Shown here piece after piece: positions 18,528-26,869 of a DNA stretch of 64,000 nt. The position numbers and the translations under genes were made by a program. Numbering within the stretch: the first letter of the stretch is position 1; every line of letters begins with the position of its first letter. The notes below the pieces were generated by a model. That model searched no databases. It worked only from the letters and a program-made list of their open reading frames with translations, and was not told where the DNA came from. The stretch is from Salinicoccus albus DSM 19776 (GTDB lineage: Bacteria; Bacillota; Bacilli; Staphylococcales; Salinicoccaceae): positions 186,001 through 250,000 of the forward strand of contig NZ_ARQJ01000033.1 of NCBI RefSeq assembly GCF_000385175.1. Direction: 5' to 3'.

Positions 18528-20594
18528 TTATTCCGCTTTCTCCTCATAATCACAGTTTGTACATTTGACTTTGGCGTTTTTCCCTTTTTTAGTTTCAACA
18601 AGATAATTTTCACACTTGGGACAATTTCTGCCGATTGGCCGATCCCATGAGACAAAATCACATTCCGGATATCTGTCACAGCCGTAGAAGAGTCTGTTCT
18701 TCTTGGATTTTCTCTCCACTACGTCCCCTTCACCGCACTTCGGACATGTGACCCCGATCTTCTTCACTATAGCCTTTGTATTGCGGCACTCAGGAAAGTT
18801 GGAGCATGCCATAAATTTACCATAGCGTCCCATCTTGTAGACCATCGGCGAACCACATCTTTCGCAGTCTTCACCGACCGGTTCATCCTTGATCTCTATC
18901 TTCTCCATCTCCTCATCCGCTCTTGCCACCTGAGGGCTGAAATTTTTATAGAAATCGTCTATGACTTTGACCCATGAAGCCTCACCATCCGCGATGTTAT
19001 CCAGACTTTTTTCCATCGATCTTGTAAAATCGACATCTATGATATCCGGGAAATACTCGGTCATGGATTCATTGACGATTTCCCCGATTTCAGTCGGCAT
19101 AAAACGCTTCTGATCCATTTTTACATAGTTTCTCTTTTGTATGGTGTCAATCGTCGGCGCATAGGTTGACGGCCGGCCGATGCCGAGTTCCTCAAGTGTT
19201 TTGACGAGTCTCGCTTCAGTGAACCTTGGCGGCGGCTGAGTGAAGTGCTGTTTGGGGTCTATTTGTTCCGATCGGACCTGCTCCCCTTCTTTGATGTCCG
19301 GGAGACGGTTGTTTAAATCCTCTTCCGCGTCATCCTGGCTTTCGATATATATGCGCATGAAGCCTTTGAATTTGATTGTCTGGCCGGTACTTCTGAATAT
19401 TACGCCGTTGTTGGACATATCCATTTTAACCGTATCCAGTATCGCCGGTGCCATATGAGCAGCGATAAAACGCTCCCAGATCAGTTTGTACAGCCTGTAC
19501 TGGTCACGGGTAAGATATTGTTTCATGTTCGCAGGAGAGCGGCCGGCCGATGTCGGGCGCACAGCTTCGTGAGCATCCTGCGCGGATTCAGATTGTTTGC
19601 CGGTCTTTCCCCCGCCGGCATATTCTTTTCCGTATTCATTGACTATGAAGTCTGTCGCTTCATTTTGGGCCACCGGTGAAATTCTCGTTGAATCAGTCCT
19701 CATATATGTGATCAGACCGACAGTTCCTTCTTTTTTAATGTCAATTCCTTCATATAATTGCTGTGCGACCATCATGGTTTTACGTGCTTTAAAGTTCAGT
19801 TTTCTCGCAGATTCCTGTTGCAGGGAACTTGTCGTAAACGGGGCTGCAGGATATTTTTTCTTCTCTTTTTTCTCGACTTTATCCACATTGAATGTATCTC
19901 CGTCAAGCTGTCTGAGCACTTTATCCACATCATCTTTGGTTTGAAGCTTGATTTTGTCATTTGCCAGCCTGTTGAATTTACCTTCAAAACTGCTTCTGCC
20001 ATGTTTAAATTTACCAGTTATCGTCCAGTATTCTTCCGGTTTAAAGTTGCGGATTTCATTTTCACGATCGATGATCAGTCTGAGTGCCACAGATTGTACT
20101 CTGCCCGCAGACAACCCTTTTTTTACTTTTTTCCAGAGTACCGGTGATATGTTATAGCCTACAAGGCGGTCAAGTATACGCCTTGCCTGCTGGGCATCCA
20201 CCAGTTCCTGATTAATCCCGCTCGGATGCTTGAAGCTTTCCTTCACCGCATCTTTGGTAATTTCATTGAATACGACTCTGTAATAATCATTATCTTCGCC
20301 CAGTGCGTGACTTAAATGCCAGGCGATTGCTTCACCTTCGCGGTCAGGGTCACTTGCCAGGAATATTTTCTTTGCTTTTTTGGCCTCTTTTTTTAAATCT
20401 TTAAGCAGTGGCCCTTTGCCGCGGATGGTGATGTATTTCGGCTTATAATTATTTTCTGTATCTATTCCCGTTTGACTGCGAGGCAAATCACGAACATGAC
20501 CCATCGAAGCAACGACTTTATAGCGTTTGCCCAGATATTTCTCGATGGTTTTGGCTTTGGCTGGTGATTCCACAATAACCAAATTATCTGCCAT
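18528..20594 (-). CDS. topA: DNA topoisomerase I
   Basis: Type IA enzyme that relaxes negative supercoils. Start set at ATG 20594 (688 residues, [20 protein letters not shown]), preceded by AAGGAGG; the in-frame codon at 20615 is not supported. TOPRIM acidic triad in SDPDREGEA (residues 81-89), catalytic Tyr297 in [11 protein letters not shown], and [13 protein letters not shown]. The C-terminus carries zinc-ribbon pairs CERCGSP...CSNFPEC, CPKCGEG...CDRYPEC and CPKC...CTNC. It has its own strong promoter and a terminator, so it is probably monocistronic. Confidence 0.97.
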   Translation of the reverse strand: MADNLVIVESPAKAKTIEKYLGKRYKVVASMGHVRDLPRSQTGIDTENNYKPKYITIRGKGPLLKDLKKEAKKAKKIFLASDPDREGEAIAWHLSHALGEDNDYYRVVFNEITKDAVKESFKHPSGINQELVDAQQARRILDRLVGYNISPVLWKKVKKGLSAGRVQSVALRLIIDRENEIRNFKPEEYWTITGKFKHGRSSFEGKFNRLANDKIKLQTKDDVDKVLRQLDGDTFNVDKVEKKEKKKYPAAPFTTSSLQQESARKLNFKARKTMMVAQQLYEGIDIKKEGTVGLITYMRTDSTRISPVAQNEATDFIVNEYGKEYAGGGKTGKQSESAQDAHEAVRPTSAGRSPANMKQYLTRDQYRLYKLIWERFIAAHMAPAILDTVKMDMSNNGVIFRSTGQTIKFKGFMRIYIESQDDAEEDLNNRLPDIKEGEQVRSEQIDPKQHFTQPPPRFTEARLVKTLEELGIGRPSTYAPTIDTIQKRNYVKMDQKRFMPTEIGEIVNESMTEYFPDIIDVDFTRSMEKSLDNIADGEASWVKVIDDFYKNFSPQVARADEEMEKIEIKDEPVGEDCERCGSPMVYKMGRYGKFMACSNFPECRNTKAIVKKIGVTCPKCGEGDVVERKSKKNRLFYGCDRYPECDFVSWDRPIGRNCPKCENYLVETKKGKNAKVKCTNCDYEEKAE

Positions 20595-20634
20595 TTCGAC
20601 CGCCTCCTTTTTCAACTTGTATTTTCAAATCCAA

Positions 20635-20664
20635 ATAATACAGTGAAGTAAAATTGTTTGTCAA
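20635..20664 (-). promoter_or_regulatory. Promoter of topA
   Basis: Minus strand: consensus -35 TTGACA (20659-20664), 18-base spacer, -10 TATTAT (20635-20640), about 40 bases before the topA ATG. Among the strongest matches to a housekeeping promoter in the window. Confidence 0.8.
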
Positions 20665-20700
20665 CTATAAAAGTTTTAATCATTTTATCTGTATATGAAA

Positions 20701-21501
20701 TCATACGTAAAAATCTTCCATAATATCTTCTGCCGAGAGCACAGGTTTCGCACCTTCCTGTAATCTTAAGTTTGTTCCTTTTGATATGGAGGATGTAATG
20801 TTGCCGGGTACACAATAAGCGATCCTGTTTTCATTCAATGCCATGTCCAGAGTGATCAGACTGCCGCTTTTCTCTTCGGCTTCTGTCACAACGACGCCTT
20901 TACTGAACCCTGATATTATGCGGTTCCTTGCAACGAACCGCCACTTGTCTATTGGCGTGCGGGGTGGATATTCGCTGATTACCAGATGCTCCTTTTCCAT
21001 TACCATCCTTAATTTTTCCGTCGTTTTCGGATAATGGATATCAAAGCCGAATGCAAGTACACCGATTGTTTTCAGTCCTGAATCTATGGCGATATGATGA
21101 GCCATTTCATCTGCACCATAAGCGAGTCCTGAAACGATTGCAATTTTTTTGTTTAAAGCAGGGAGGATATTCAATAGTGCATGCCTGGTATAGCTGGTCG
21201 CTTTACGGCTGCCGACAACGCCCAGTACCGGGGCATCAAGAATACTGATGTCGCCTCGGTAATATAAAATATACGGGGGATCATAAATTTCTTTGAGCAT
21301 CACCGGATAGCCCTTATCTTCTATTGTTATGTAACTGACACCCCTTTTGTCAAGGTCATCCATTAACAACCTTTGGTCCAGCCGCCCTGCATGGGATAAT
21401 TTTTGATGCAGGTCACTCCCATCCGGCTTGCGGGTTTTGCCTGCTAAATACGAAAATTCGTGCGGTGTAATGTTCGCATAACTCATACACAAGTAATCCA
21501 T
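20701..21501 (-). CDS. dprA: DNA-processing protein DprA (Smf)
   Basis: Loads RecA on incoming single-stranded DNA during transformation. 266 residues from ATG 21501, which follows GAGGAGGG. The Rossmann-like DprA core is complete: VGSRKATSYTRHALLN, SGLAYGADEMAHHIA, VLAFGFDIHYPK, SEYPPRTPI, ARNRIISGFSKGVVVTEA region, GSLITLDMALNENR, VPGNITSSISKGTNLRLQEGA. The protein ends about 15 residues later, so it lacks the C-terminal winged-helix domain found in some orthologues; S. aureus DprA is also short. Confidence 0.94.
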   Translation of the reverse strand: MDYLCMSYANITPHEFSYLAGKTRKPDGSDLHQKLSHAGRLDQRLLMDDLDKRGVSYITIEDKGYPVMLKEIYDPPYILYYRGDISILDAPVLGVVGSRKATSYTRHALLNILPALNKKIAIVSGLAYGADEMAHHIAIDSGLKTIGVLAFGFDIHYPKTTEKLRMVMEKEHLVISEYPPRTPIDKWRFVARNRIISGFSKGVVVTEAEEKSGSLITLDMALNENRIAYCVPGNITSSISKGTNLRLQEGAKPVLSAEDIMEDFYV

Positions 21502-21595
21502 CAATTTCCCTCCTCTTAAATAGTCATCTATTATTATAGAGGAAATTACAGAAATCTTAGATTAATAATGTAATAATTTTGTTTCCAGAAAAAGT

Positions 21596-21632
21596 AAAAA
21601 AGAGGAGAAATCCTTAAGGGATTCTCCTCTTT
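21596..21632 (-). terminator. Terminator after sucD
   Basis: Minus strand: stem AAAGAGGAGAA/TTCTCCTCTTT (11 bp) around a loop TCCCTTAAGGAT, followed by a T-run. Confidence 0.88.
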
Positions 21633-21660
21633 CATGCTTTATCCATGCACTATATGACAT

Positions 21661-22569
21661 TTACTTTACAGTTAAGCATTTTTCATATAAACCATCTTCT
21701 TTTTGGATACGGTCAATCAGGGTCTGACCGATTTCTGATGGCGTATCCGCTGTTTCAATGCCGCATTCATTCATCGTTTTGATCTTCTCTTCAGCAGTAC
21801 CTTTACCGCCGGAGATGATTGCACCGGCATGACCCATGCGTTTTCCGGGCGGTGCTGTCACCCCGCCGATGAAACCGACGACCGGCTTATCCATGTTTTC
21901 TTTAACCCATTCGGCAGCTTCTTCTTCGGCAGTACCGCCGATTTCACCGATCATTACCACCGCTTCAGTTTCAGGATCATCATTGAAAGCATTCAGCGCA
22001 TCGATGAAGTCAGTGCCGTTTACAGGGTCGCCCCCGATGCCGACAGCAGTCGTCTGACCAATGCCGGCCTGCGTCAGCTGATGCACAGCTTCATAAGTCA
22101 GCGTGCCGGAACGGCTGACAACGCCAACATGACCTTTCTTATGAATATATCCCGGCATAATTCCGATCTTACATTCGTCAGCAGTAATGACACCCGGGCA
22201 GTTTGGCCCTACAAGGCGTGTCTTCTTGTCTTCCAGGTAACGCTTGACTTTCACCATATCGATCACAGGAATATGTTCAGTGATACAGATCGCCATATCC
22301 AGTTCGGCATCCGCGCTTTCTATGATAGAATCCGCGGCAAATGGGGCGGGGACATAAACGACCGATACTGTTGCACCTGTCTCTGCCTTCGCTTCTTCAA
22401 CCGTGTTGAAGACAGGCACGCCCTCAACTTCCTGGCCGCCTTTGCCAGGTGTTACACCGGCAACGATTTGTGTACCGTAATCGAGCATCTGTTTCGTATG
22501 GAACAGTGCTGTAGAACCGGTAATACCTTGTACCAATACTTTTGTATTTTTATCAATAAATACACCCAC
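21661..22569 (-). CDS. sucD: Succinyl-CoA synthetase alpha subunit
   Basis: TCA-cycle enzyme subunit that carries the phosphohistidine. 302 residues. CoA-binding Rossmann domain at the N-terminus ([19 protein letters not shown] split around the GITG motif), [20 protein letters not shown], and the ligase domain with [13 protein letters not shown] and [14 protein letters not shown], which contains the active-site His. Start is GTG 22569 after GGAGGAATCTATT. It lies 17 bases after sucC. Confidence 0.97.
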   Translation of the reverse strand: MGVFIDKNTKVLVQGITGSTALFHTKQMLDYGTQIVAGVTPGKGGQEVEGVPVFNTVEEAKAETGATVSVVYVPAPFAADSIIESADAELDMAICITEHIPVIDMVKVKRYLEDKKTRLVGPNCPGVITADECKIGIMPGYIHKKGHVGVVSRSGTLTYEAVHQLTQAGIGQTTAVGIGGDPVNGTDFIDALNAFNDDPETEAVVMIGEIGGTAEEEAAEWVKENMDKPVVGFIGGVTAPPGKRMGHAGAIISGGKGTAEEKIKTMNECGIETADTPSEIGQTLIDRIQKEDGLYEKCLTVK

Positions 22570-22586
22570 AATAGATTCCTCCGTTT

Positions 22587-23756
22587 TTAGTTATTTTGGT
22601 TGACCGCTTCAATGATTTTCTGCGCGCCTTCCGCCATAGTGTTTGCAGGGATGATGTCGAAGTCGGATTCGTTAAGGATCGCTTTACCATCATCGACATT
22701 TGTACCTTCTAAACGTACAACAAGCGGTATATCCAATCCAATATTCTTGACAGCTTCAACAACACCTTCAGCAATGACATCACATCTCATGATGCCGCCG
22801 AATATATTGACCAGGATACCTTGGACACCTTCATCGCCAAGGATGATTTTGAATGCTTCGGTAACCTTTTCCGTTGTTGCGCCGCCTCCTACATCGAGGA
22901 AGTTCGCAGGTTCGCCGCCGAAATGGTGGATGGTGTCCATCGTCGCCATCGCCAGACCGGCACCGTTGACCATACAACCGATGTTGCCGTCAAGTGCAAC
23001 GTAGGACAGATCATATTTGGATGCTTCGATCTCCTTTGGATCTTCTTCATCAATGTCACGCATTTCCAAGATATCCTTGTTTCTGAAAAGTGCATTGTCA
23101 TCAAAGTTCACTTTCGCATCCAGTGCAAGTGCGTCACCGTCACCGGTCGTGACGAGCGGATTGATCTCTACCACTGAACAATCTTTTTCAATGAATACAT
23201 TGTACAGTGAAAGCATCAATTTAGCCGCTTTGTTAACAGACTCCTTAGGGATGTTCATGTTAAAAGCAAGTCTTTTCGCCTGATAAGGCATTAATCCAAG
23301 GACAGGGTCTATCGTTTCCCTGAAGATCTTCTCAGGTGTTTCTGCCGCCACTTCTTCGATTTCTGTACCGCCCTCTTCAGAGCCCATCAGTACAACGCGG
23401 TCGGTCAGACGATCAACGACAAAGCCTACATAGAACTCATTCTGGATATCGCAGCCCTCTTCGATGAGCAGGCGTTTCACTTCCTTGCCCTCCGGACCTG
23501 TTTGATGGGTAACAAGCACTTCACCAAGTAATTCCTTGGCGTACTCCCTGACCTCATCAATGGATTTAGCGATTTTTACACCGCCGGCTTTACCGCGTCC
23601 GCCCGCATGGATCTGGGCTTTTACGACATATACATCTGATTCCAGTGTTTTAGCAGCATCCACTGCTTCTTCCGGTGTATATGCAACGGTGCCGTTGGGC
23701 ACGGCTACGCCCATGGAGCGAAAGATTTCTTTTCCTTGATACTCATGGATATTCAT
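22587..23756 (-). CDS. sucC: Succinyl-CoA synthetase beta subunit (ADP-forming)
   Basis: Partner of SucD; ATP-grasp fold that binds nucleotide. I choose the second ATG (23756, 389 residues, [20 protein letters not shown]) because the first ATG directly abuts AGGAGG, while the second has six-base spacing and matches the family start. Motifs: [65 protein letters not shown]. Confidence 0.96.
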   Translation of the reverse strand: MNIHEYQGKEIFRSMGVAVPNGTVAYTPEEAVDAAKTLESDVYVVKAQIHAGGRGKAGGVKIAKSIDEVREYAKELLGEVLVTHQTGPEGKEVKRLLIEEGCDIQNEFYVGFVVDRLTDRVVLMGSEEGGTEIEEVAAETPEKIFRETIDPVLGLMPYQAKRLAFNMNIPKESVNKAAKLMLSLYNVFIEKDCSVVEINPLVTTGDGDALALDAKVNFDDNALFRNKDILEMRDIDEEDPKEIEASKYDLSYVALDGNIGCMVNGAGLAMATMDTIHHFGGEPANFLDVGGGATTEKVTEAFKIILGDEGVQGILVNIFGGIMRCDVIAEGVVEAVKNIGLDIPLVVRLEGTNVDDGKAILNESDFDIIPANTMAEGAQKIIEAVNQNN

Positions 23757-23794
23757 GTTCATCCTCCTAAGACTTTATTAAAGCTTACCTCTCA

Positions 23795-23823
23795 ATTATA
23801 GAAAAACGCGCGTTTAAAGTAAA
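23795..23823 (-). promoter_or_regulatory. Promoter of sucCD with palindromic spacer
   Basis: Minus strand: -35 TTTACT (23818-23823), 17-base spacer, -10 TATAAT (23795-23800). The spacer contains the perfect palindrome AAACGCGCGTTT (23804-23815), a possible operator. Confidence 0.6.
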
Positions 23824-24606
23824 CTAATGAAGCTGAATTCTTTGACTGTCAATATATTTTTTGACCGGTTCAAAGGTTTTCCTATGAATTGGTGATGTAC
23901 CTAACTGATCCAGAGATTTCAAATGCGACTTTGTACCATAACCTTTATGTGTTTTGAAATTGTACCCTGGATAAACCTGGTCATAAGCCTCCATCATCAG
24001 ATCTCTTTCGGTTTTTGCAATCACGCTCGCTGCCGCAATCGACACTGAGTTTGAATCGCCTTTAATGATTGACGTCTCCGGAATATCACCGCCTACGGTC
24101 ATTGCATCCACCAGCAGATGATGCGGGGGGTGCTGCAAACCTTGGACAGCCCGCCCCATCGCAAGTCTTGAAGCTTCATAAATGTTCAAATTTTCGATTT
24201 CAATGACACTCGCAACACCGACGGCGTAATCCGCCTCCTGCATGATGATTTTCCTGAACGACATGCGTTTTTCAGACGACAATTTTTTCGAATCATCAAG
24301 GCCGATCAGTCTGAAGCCTTCCGGCAGGACCACTGCCGCAGCAACCACTTCACCGGCAATCGGCCCCCGCCCGGCTTCATCCACCCCTGCGATATGCGGG
24401 TGATTCGATCGGAGATTATTTTCGTAAGTACTCATTTTTTCATATTTTTCAATAAGCAGCTGCTCTTTTTCAATGAGGCGCCTCTGTTTTTTAAGCGCAA
24501 GGATGACTCCTTTTCTGGTGTCATTTATAAATTCACAGCTCTCCAGTTGTGTGAGGGACTTTATCCCGGCTATCTCCGCTTTGATCTCAGTTACTGTTTT
24601 CATCAT
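23824..24606 (-). CDS. rnhB: Ribonuclease HII
   Basis: Removes ribonucleotides and RNA primers from RNA-DNA hybrids. 260 residues. N-terminal DNA/RNA hybrid-binding extension of about 70 residues, then the catalytic domain starting GVDEAGRGPIAGEVV with catalytic Asp76-Glu77. Further conserved parts: GLDDSKKLSSEKR, GDSNSVSIAAASVIAKTERD, GYNFKTHKGYGTKSHL. The ATG overlaps the rbgA stop by four bases, so the two are translationally coupled. Confidence 0.96.
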   Translation of the reverse strand: MMKTVTEIKAEIAGIKSLTQLESCEFINDTRKGVILALKKQRRLIEKEQLLIEKYEKMSTYENNLRSNHPHIAGVDEAGRGPIAGEVVAAAVVLPEGFRLIGLDDSKKLSSEKRMSFRKIIMQEADYAVGVASVIEIENLNIYEASRLAMGRAVQGLQHPPHHLLVDAMTVGGDIPETSIIKGDSNSVSIAAASVIAKTERDLMMEAYDQVYPGYNFKTHKGYGTKSHLKSLDQLGTSPIHRKTFEPVKKYIDSQRIQLH

Positions 24607-25454
24607 TCCCCCACCCGGTCAAATGTATATCTGCCGATTTTGGCATTCCTGATGTCATAAATGATGCGGCTGGTCACCGCTTCATAATTGATTTCATTGC
24701 CGCCGGCTTTGAGTCCGCGCACTCTGCCAATCGCTTCATAAATCTCAACAATATCCGATGCTGCATTCACATGGATACTATAAAATTTATTGAACGCCTC
24801 CGGATCATGTCTCAGCACAAAGTTCATTCCGTAAATAGCTACTTCATCCAGCGGCACCACATCATCTTTGATCGCACCGGTCAGGGAGAGTTTTCTCCCC
24901 GTCTCCTCCCCTTCAAATTTCGGCCAGAGAATTCCCGGTGTATCCATCAGCTCCAGCCTCGATCCTGCTTTAATCCATTGCTGGCGCTTCGTCACACCCG
25001 GTTTATTCGCTGTATCAGCGATTTTCCTTTTTGCGATATTATTGATGACTGTCGATTTACCGACGTTCGGAATGCCAATGATCAGCGCCCGTATGGCGCG
25101 CCGGTTGATTCCTTTCTCTTCCATTTTGCGGAACATAGCCTCCGTCGCTTCAACGGCAAGCGGTTCAATTTTGCGTATGATCTGCTCATCACGACCGTTG
25201 ACTGCCACAGGATGCAGTCCTTCCGATCTGAATTTGCTGAGCCATTTATTCGTCTCGTCCTCATCCGCCATATCCCTTTTGTTTAAAACGATAACCTTGG
25301 GCTTTTCCGAGGTCACTTCATCCATCATCGGATTATGGCTGGATACCGGAATCCGGGCGTCCACGATTTCGATCACCACATCAATTTTCTTTAGAATCTC
25401 TTCTATTTCCCGTCTGGCTTTGGCCATATGACCCGGAAACCAATTTATATTCAT
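24603..25454 (-). CDS. rbgA: Ribosome biogenesis GTPase RbgA (YlqF)
   Basis: Circularly permuted GTPase needed for late 50S assembly. Start ATG 25454 (283 residues, MNINWFPGHMAKARREIEE) fits the family; the upstream ATG at 25481 adds nine unmatched residues. The permuted order is visible: G4 NKRD (58-61), then G1 GIPNVGKS (127-134), G2 region KPGVTK, G3 DTPG (171-174). C-terminal ANTAR-like RNA-binding helix bundle. It is divergent from the glycosylation cluster. Confidence 0.95.
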   Translation of the reverse strand: MNINWFPGHMAKARREIEEILKKIDVVIEIVDARIPVSSHNPMMDEVTSEKPKVIVLNKRDMADEDETNKWLSKFRSEGLHPVAVNGRDEQIIRKIEPLAVEATEAMFRKMEEKGINRRAIRALIIGIPNVGKSTVINNIAKRKIADTANKPGVTKRQQWIKAGSRLELMDTPGILWPKFEGEETGRKLSLTGAIKDDVVPLDEVAIYGMNFVLRHDPEAFNKFYSIHVNAASDIVEIYEAIGRVRGLKAGGNEINYEAVTSRIIYDIRNAKIGRYTFDRVGE

Positions 25455-25495
25455 ACAATCCACCCGTTCCTTATATTTCATAAATTCTCTCTCAT

Positions 25496-25524
25496 ATTAT
25501 ATAATACAGACACCATCAATTAAA
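25496..25524. promoter_or_regulatory. Overlapping divergent promoters of rbgA and the glycosylation cluster
   Basis: The palindrome ATTATATAAT (25496-25505) gives a TATAAT on both strands. Minus strand, towards rbgA: TATAAT at 25496-25501 with TTTAAT 17 bases upstream. Plus strand: TATAAT at 25500-25505 with a weak TTCATA at 25477-25482. RNA polymerase cannot use both at once, so the two transcription units may compete. Confidence 0.5.
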
Positions 25525-25543
25525 ATACAGGGAGGGCGGCTGC

Positions 25544-26482
25544 ATGATTACAATTATCGTTCCTGTCCTGAACGAAGCGTCAAATATACCGATTCTCGAT
25601 GAGAGTGTTAAAAAGGTAATGTCAGTCATCAATCTGGATCACGAAATAATATTCATAGATGACGGCTCCCGGGACGGCACTCTGAATGCGATAAAAAAAC
25701 TCGATGATAATTATAGCCGTTTCATTTCCTTTTCGAGAAACTTTGGCAAAGAAGCTGCCATTGTCGCCGGCCTTGAACATGCCCGGGGGGAGGCGGCAAT
25801 CATTATGGATGGTGATCTGCAACATCCTGCATCATTGATTACAGAGATGATTGACCAGTACAGGGCAGGCTACGATCAGGTGGTCGCCAGACGCAATAAG
25901 AACGGCGAGCCCATGCGCCGCAGAATTCCTTCAAATATATTCTATAAACTGATGAACTATACCAGTACAGTGCATCTGGAGGACGGAGAAGGCGACTTCA
26001 GGCTGATTTCAAGAAAAGTCATCGACTCAATACTGCTGCTCAGTGAAAACAACCGGTTTTCCAAAGGGATTTTCGAATGGGTCGGATTCAATAAAAAAGT
26101 GATTGAATTTGATCATATTCATAGAACTTCCGGCCGATCCACTTTCAATCCATTAAAGCTCGCGGATTATGCCATTGACGGCATCAGCGCCTATAACCAC
26201 CGGCCGTTAAGGATATGTTTCTATCTCGGGCTCATGGTGCTGCTAATTTCGCTGGCCTATATCGCTTATATGCTGGTTAATATCGTGATCAATGGCGTGG
26301 ACGTGCCCGGCTACTTCACCATCATCGCAAGCCTTCTGCTGCTCGGCAGCATCCAGCTCTTTTCCCTCGGTATCATCGGGGAATATGTCGGGCGGATCTA
26401 CATCGAGACGAAAAGCAGGCCAAAATATATCGTCCGGGAACAATCGGATTCAATGGCCCAGGAAGAGGAAAAGATTAGATGA
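25544..26482 (+). CDS. Polyprenyl-phosphate glycosyltransferase, CsbB/GtlA-like (GT2)
   Basis: Membrane GT2 enzyme that probably loads a sugar onto undecaprenyl phosphate on the inner face of the membrane. 312 residues. GT-A fold with DDGSRDGT (39-46), DGDLQHP (89-95) and a conserved EDGEGDFRLISRKV segment. Two C-terminal membrane helices lie at about 225-248 and 262-290. The ATG follows GGGAGGG. The next gene overlaps by four bases. With the GtrA and YfhO genes that follow, it resembles the CsbB/GtlA-GtcA-YfhO machinery that adds GlcNAc to lipoteichoic acid in Listeria, Bacillus and S. aureus. The sugar and target here are inferred from that. Confidence 0.88.
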   Translation: MITIIVPVLNEASNIPILDESVKKVMSVINLDHEIIFIDDGSRDGTLNAIKKLDDNYSRFISFSRNFGKEAAIVAGLEHARGEAAIIMDGDLQHPASLITEMIDQYRAGYDQVVARRNKNGEPMRRRIPSNIFYKLMNYTSTVHLEDGEGDFRLISRKVIDSILLLSENNRFSKGIFEWVGFNKKVIEFDHIHRTSGRSTFNPLKLADYAIDGISAYNHRPLRICFYLGLMVLLISLAYIAYMLVNIVINGVDVPGYFTIIASLLLLGSIQLFSLGIIGEYVGRIYIETKSRPKYIVREQSDSMAQEEEKIR

Positions 26483-26868
26483 GAAAAAGCAGACTGAACA
26501 ATGAATTCTTCCGTTTTATAGCGGTCGGGCTGTCAAATACGATAAATTATTATGTCATCTACACCCTGCTCTTCTGGGCAGGCTGCCCATACATAGCTGC
26601 ACATTTACTCGGTTTTGTCACCGCCTTTATCATCTCTTTCTTCCTGAATTGCTTTTTTGTATATGGCGTGAAACCCACTTGGGCGAAATTTTTGAAATTC
26701 CCTCTCACCCAGGTGATCAATATGGGGTTGCAGACATTGCTTTTATATATTTTTGTTGATATCTTCGGATGGAATGAAATCCTTTCACCCCTTCCCGTGC
26801 TGCTCGTCACAGTGCCGGTCACTTATTCGATTACACGGTGGGTACTAACAGATAAAGAGGTACAGTGA
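26479..26868 (+). CDS. GtrA/GtcA family membrane protein, putative lipid-linked sugar flippase
   Basis: 129 residues with four hydrophobic helices. The family opening FFRFIAVGLSNTINYYVIY and the positively charged loop after helix 2 are present, ending with SITRWVLTDKE. Members are thought to flip undecaprenyl-phosphate sugars across the membrane. ATGA overlap with the upstream glycosyltransferase and one base before the YfhO gene, so the three are a tight operon. Confidence 0.87.
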   Translation: MRKSRLNNEFFRFIAVGLSNTINYYVIYTLLFWAGCPYIAAHLLGFVTAFIISFFLNCFFVYGVKPTWAKFLKFPLTQVINMGLQTLLLYIFVDIFGWNEILSPLPVLLVTVPVTYSITRWVLTDKEVQ

Positions 26869-26869
26869 A

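Noticed and set aside
20616-20700. Possible riboswitch or T-box ahead of topA, proS or sdaAB
   Set aside because: The upstream regions are too short and show no T-box or riboswitch motifs.
20612-20815. 67-codon minus-strand frame between dprA and topA
   Set aside because: It overlaps the end of dprA and the consensus topA promoter and has no start site of its own.
21829-22590. Open frame of 253 codons on the plus strand
   Set aside because: Fully antisense to sucD; composition is that of a shadow frame.
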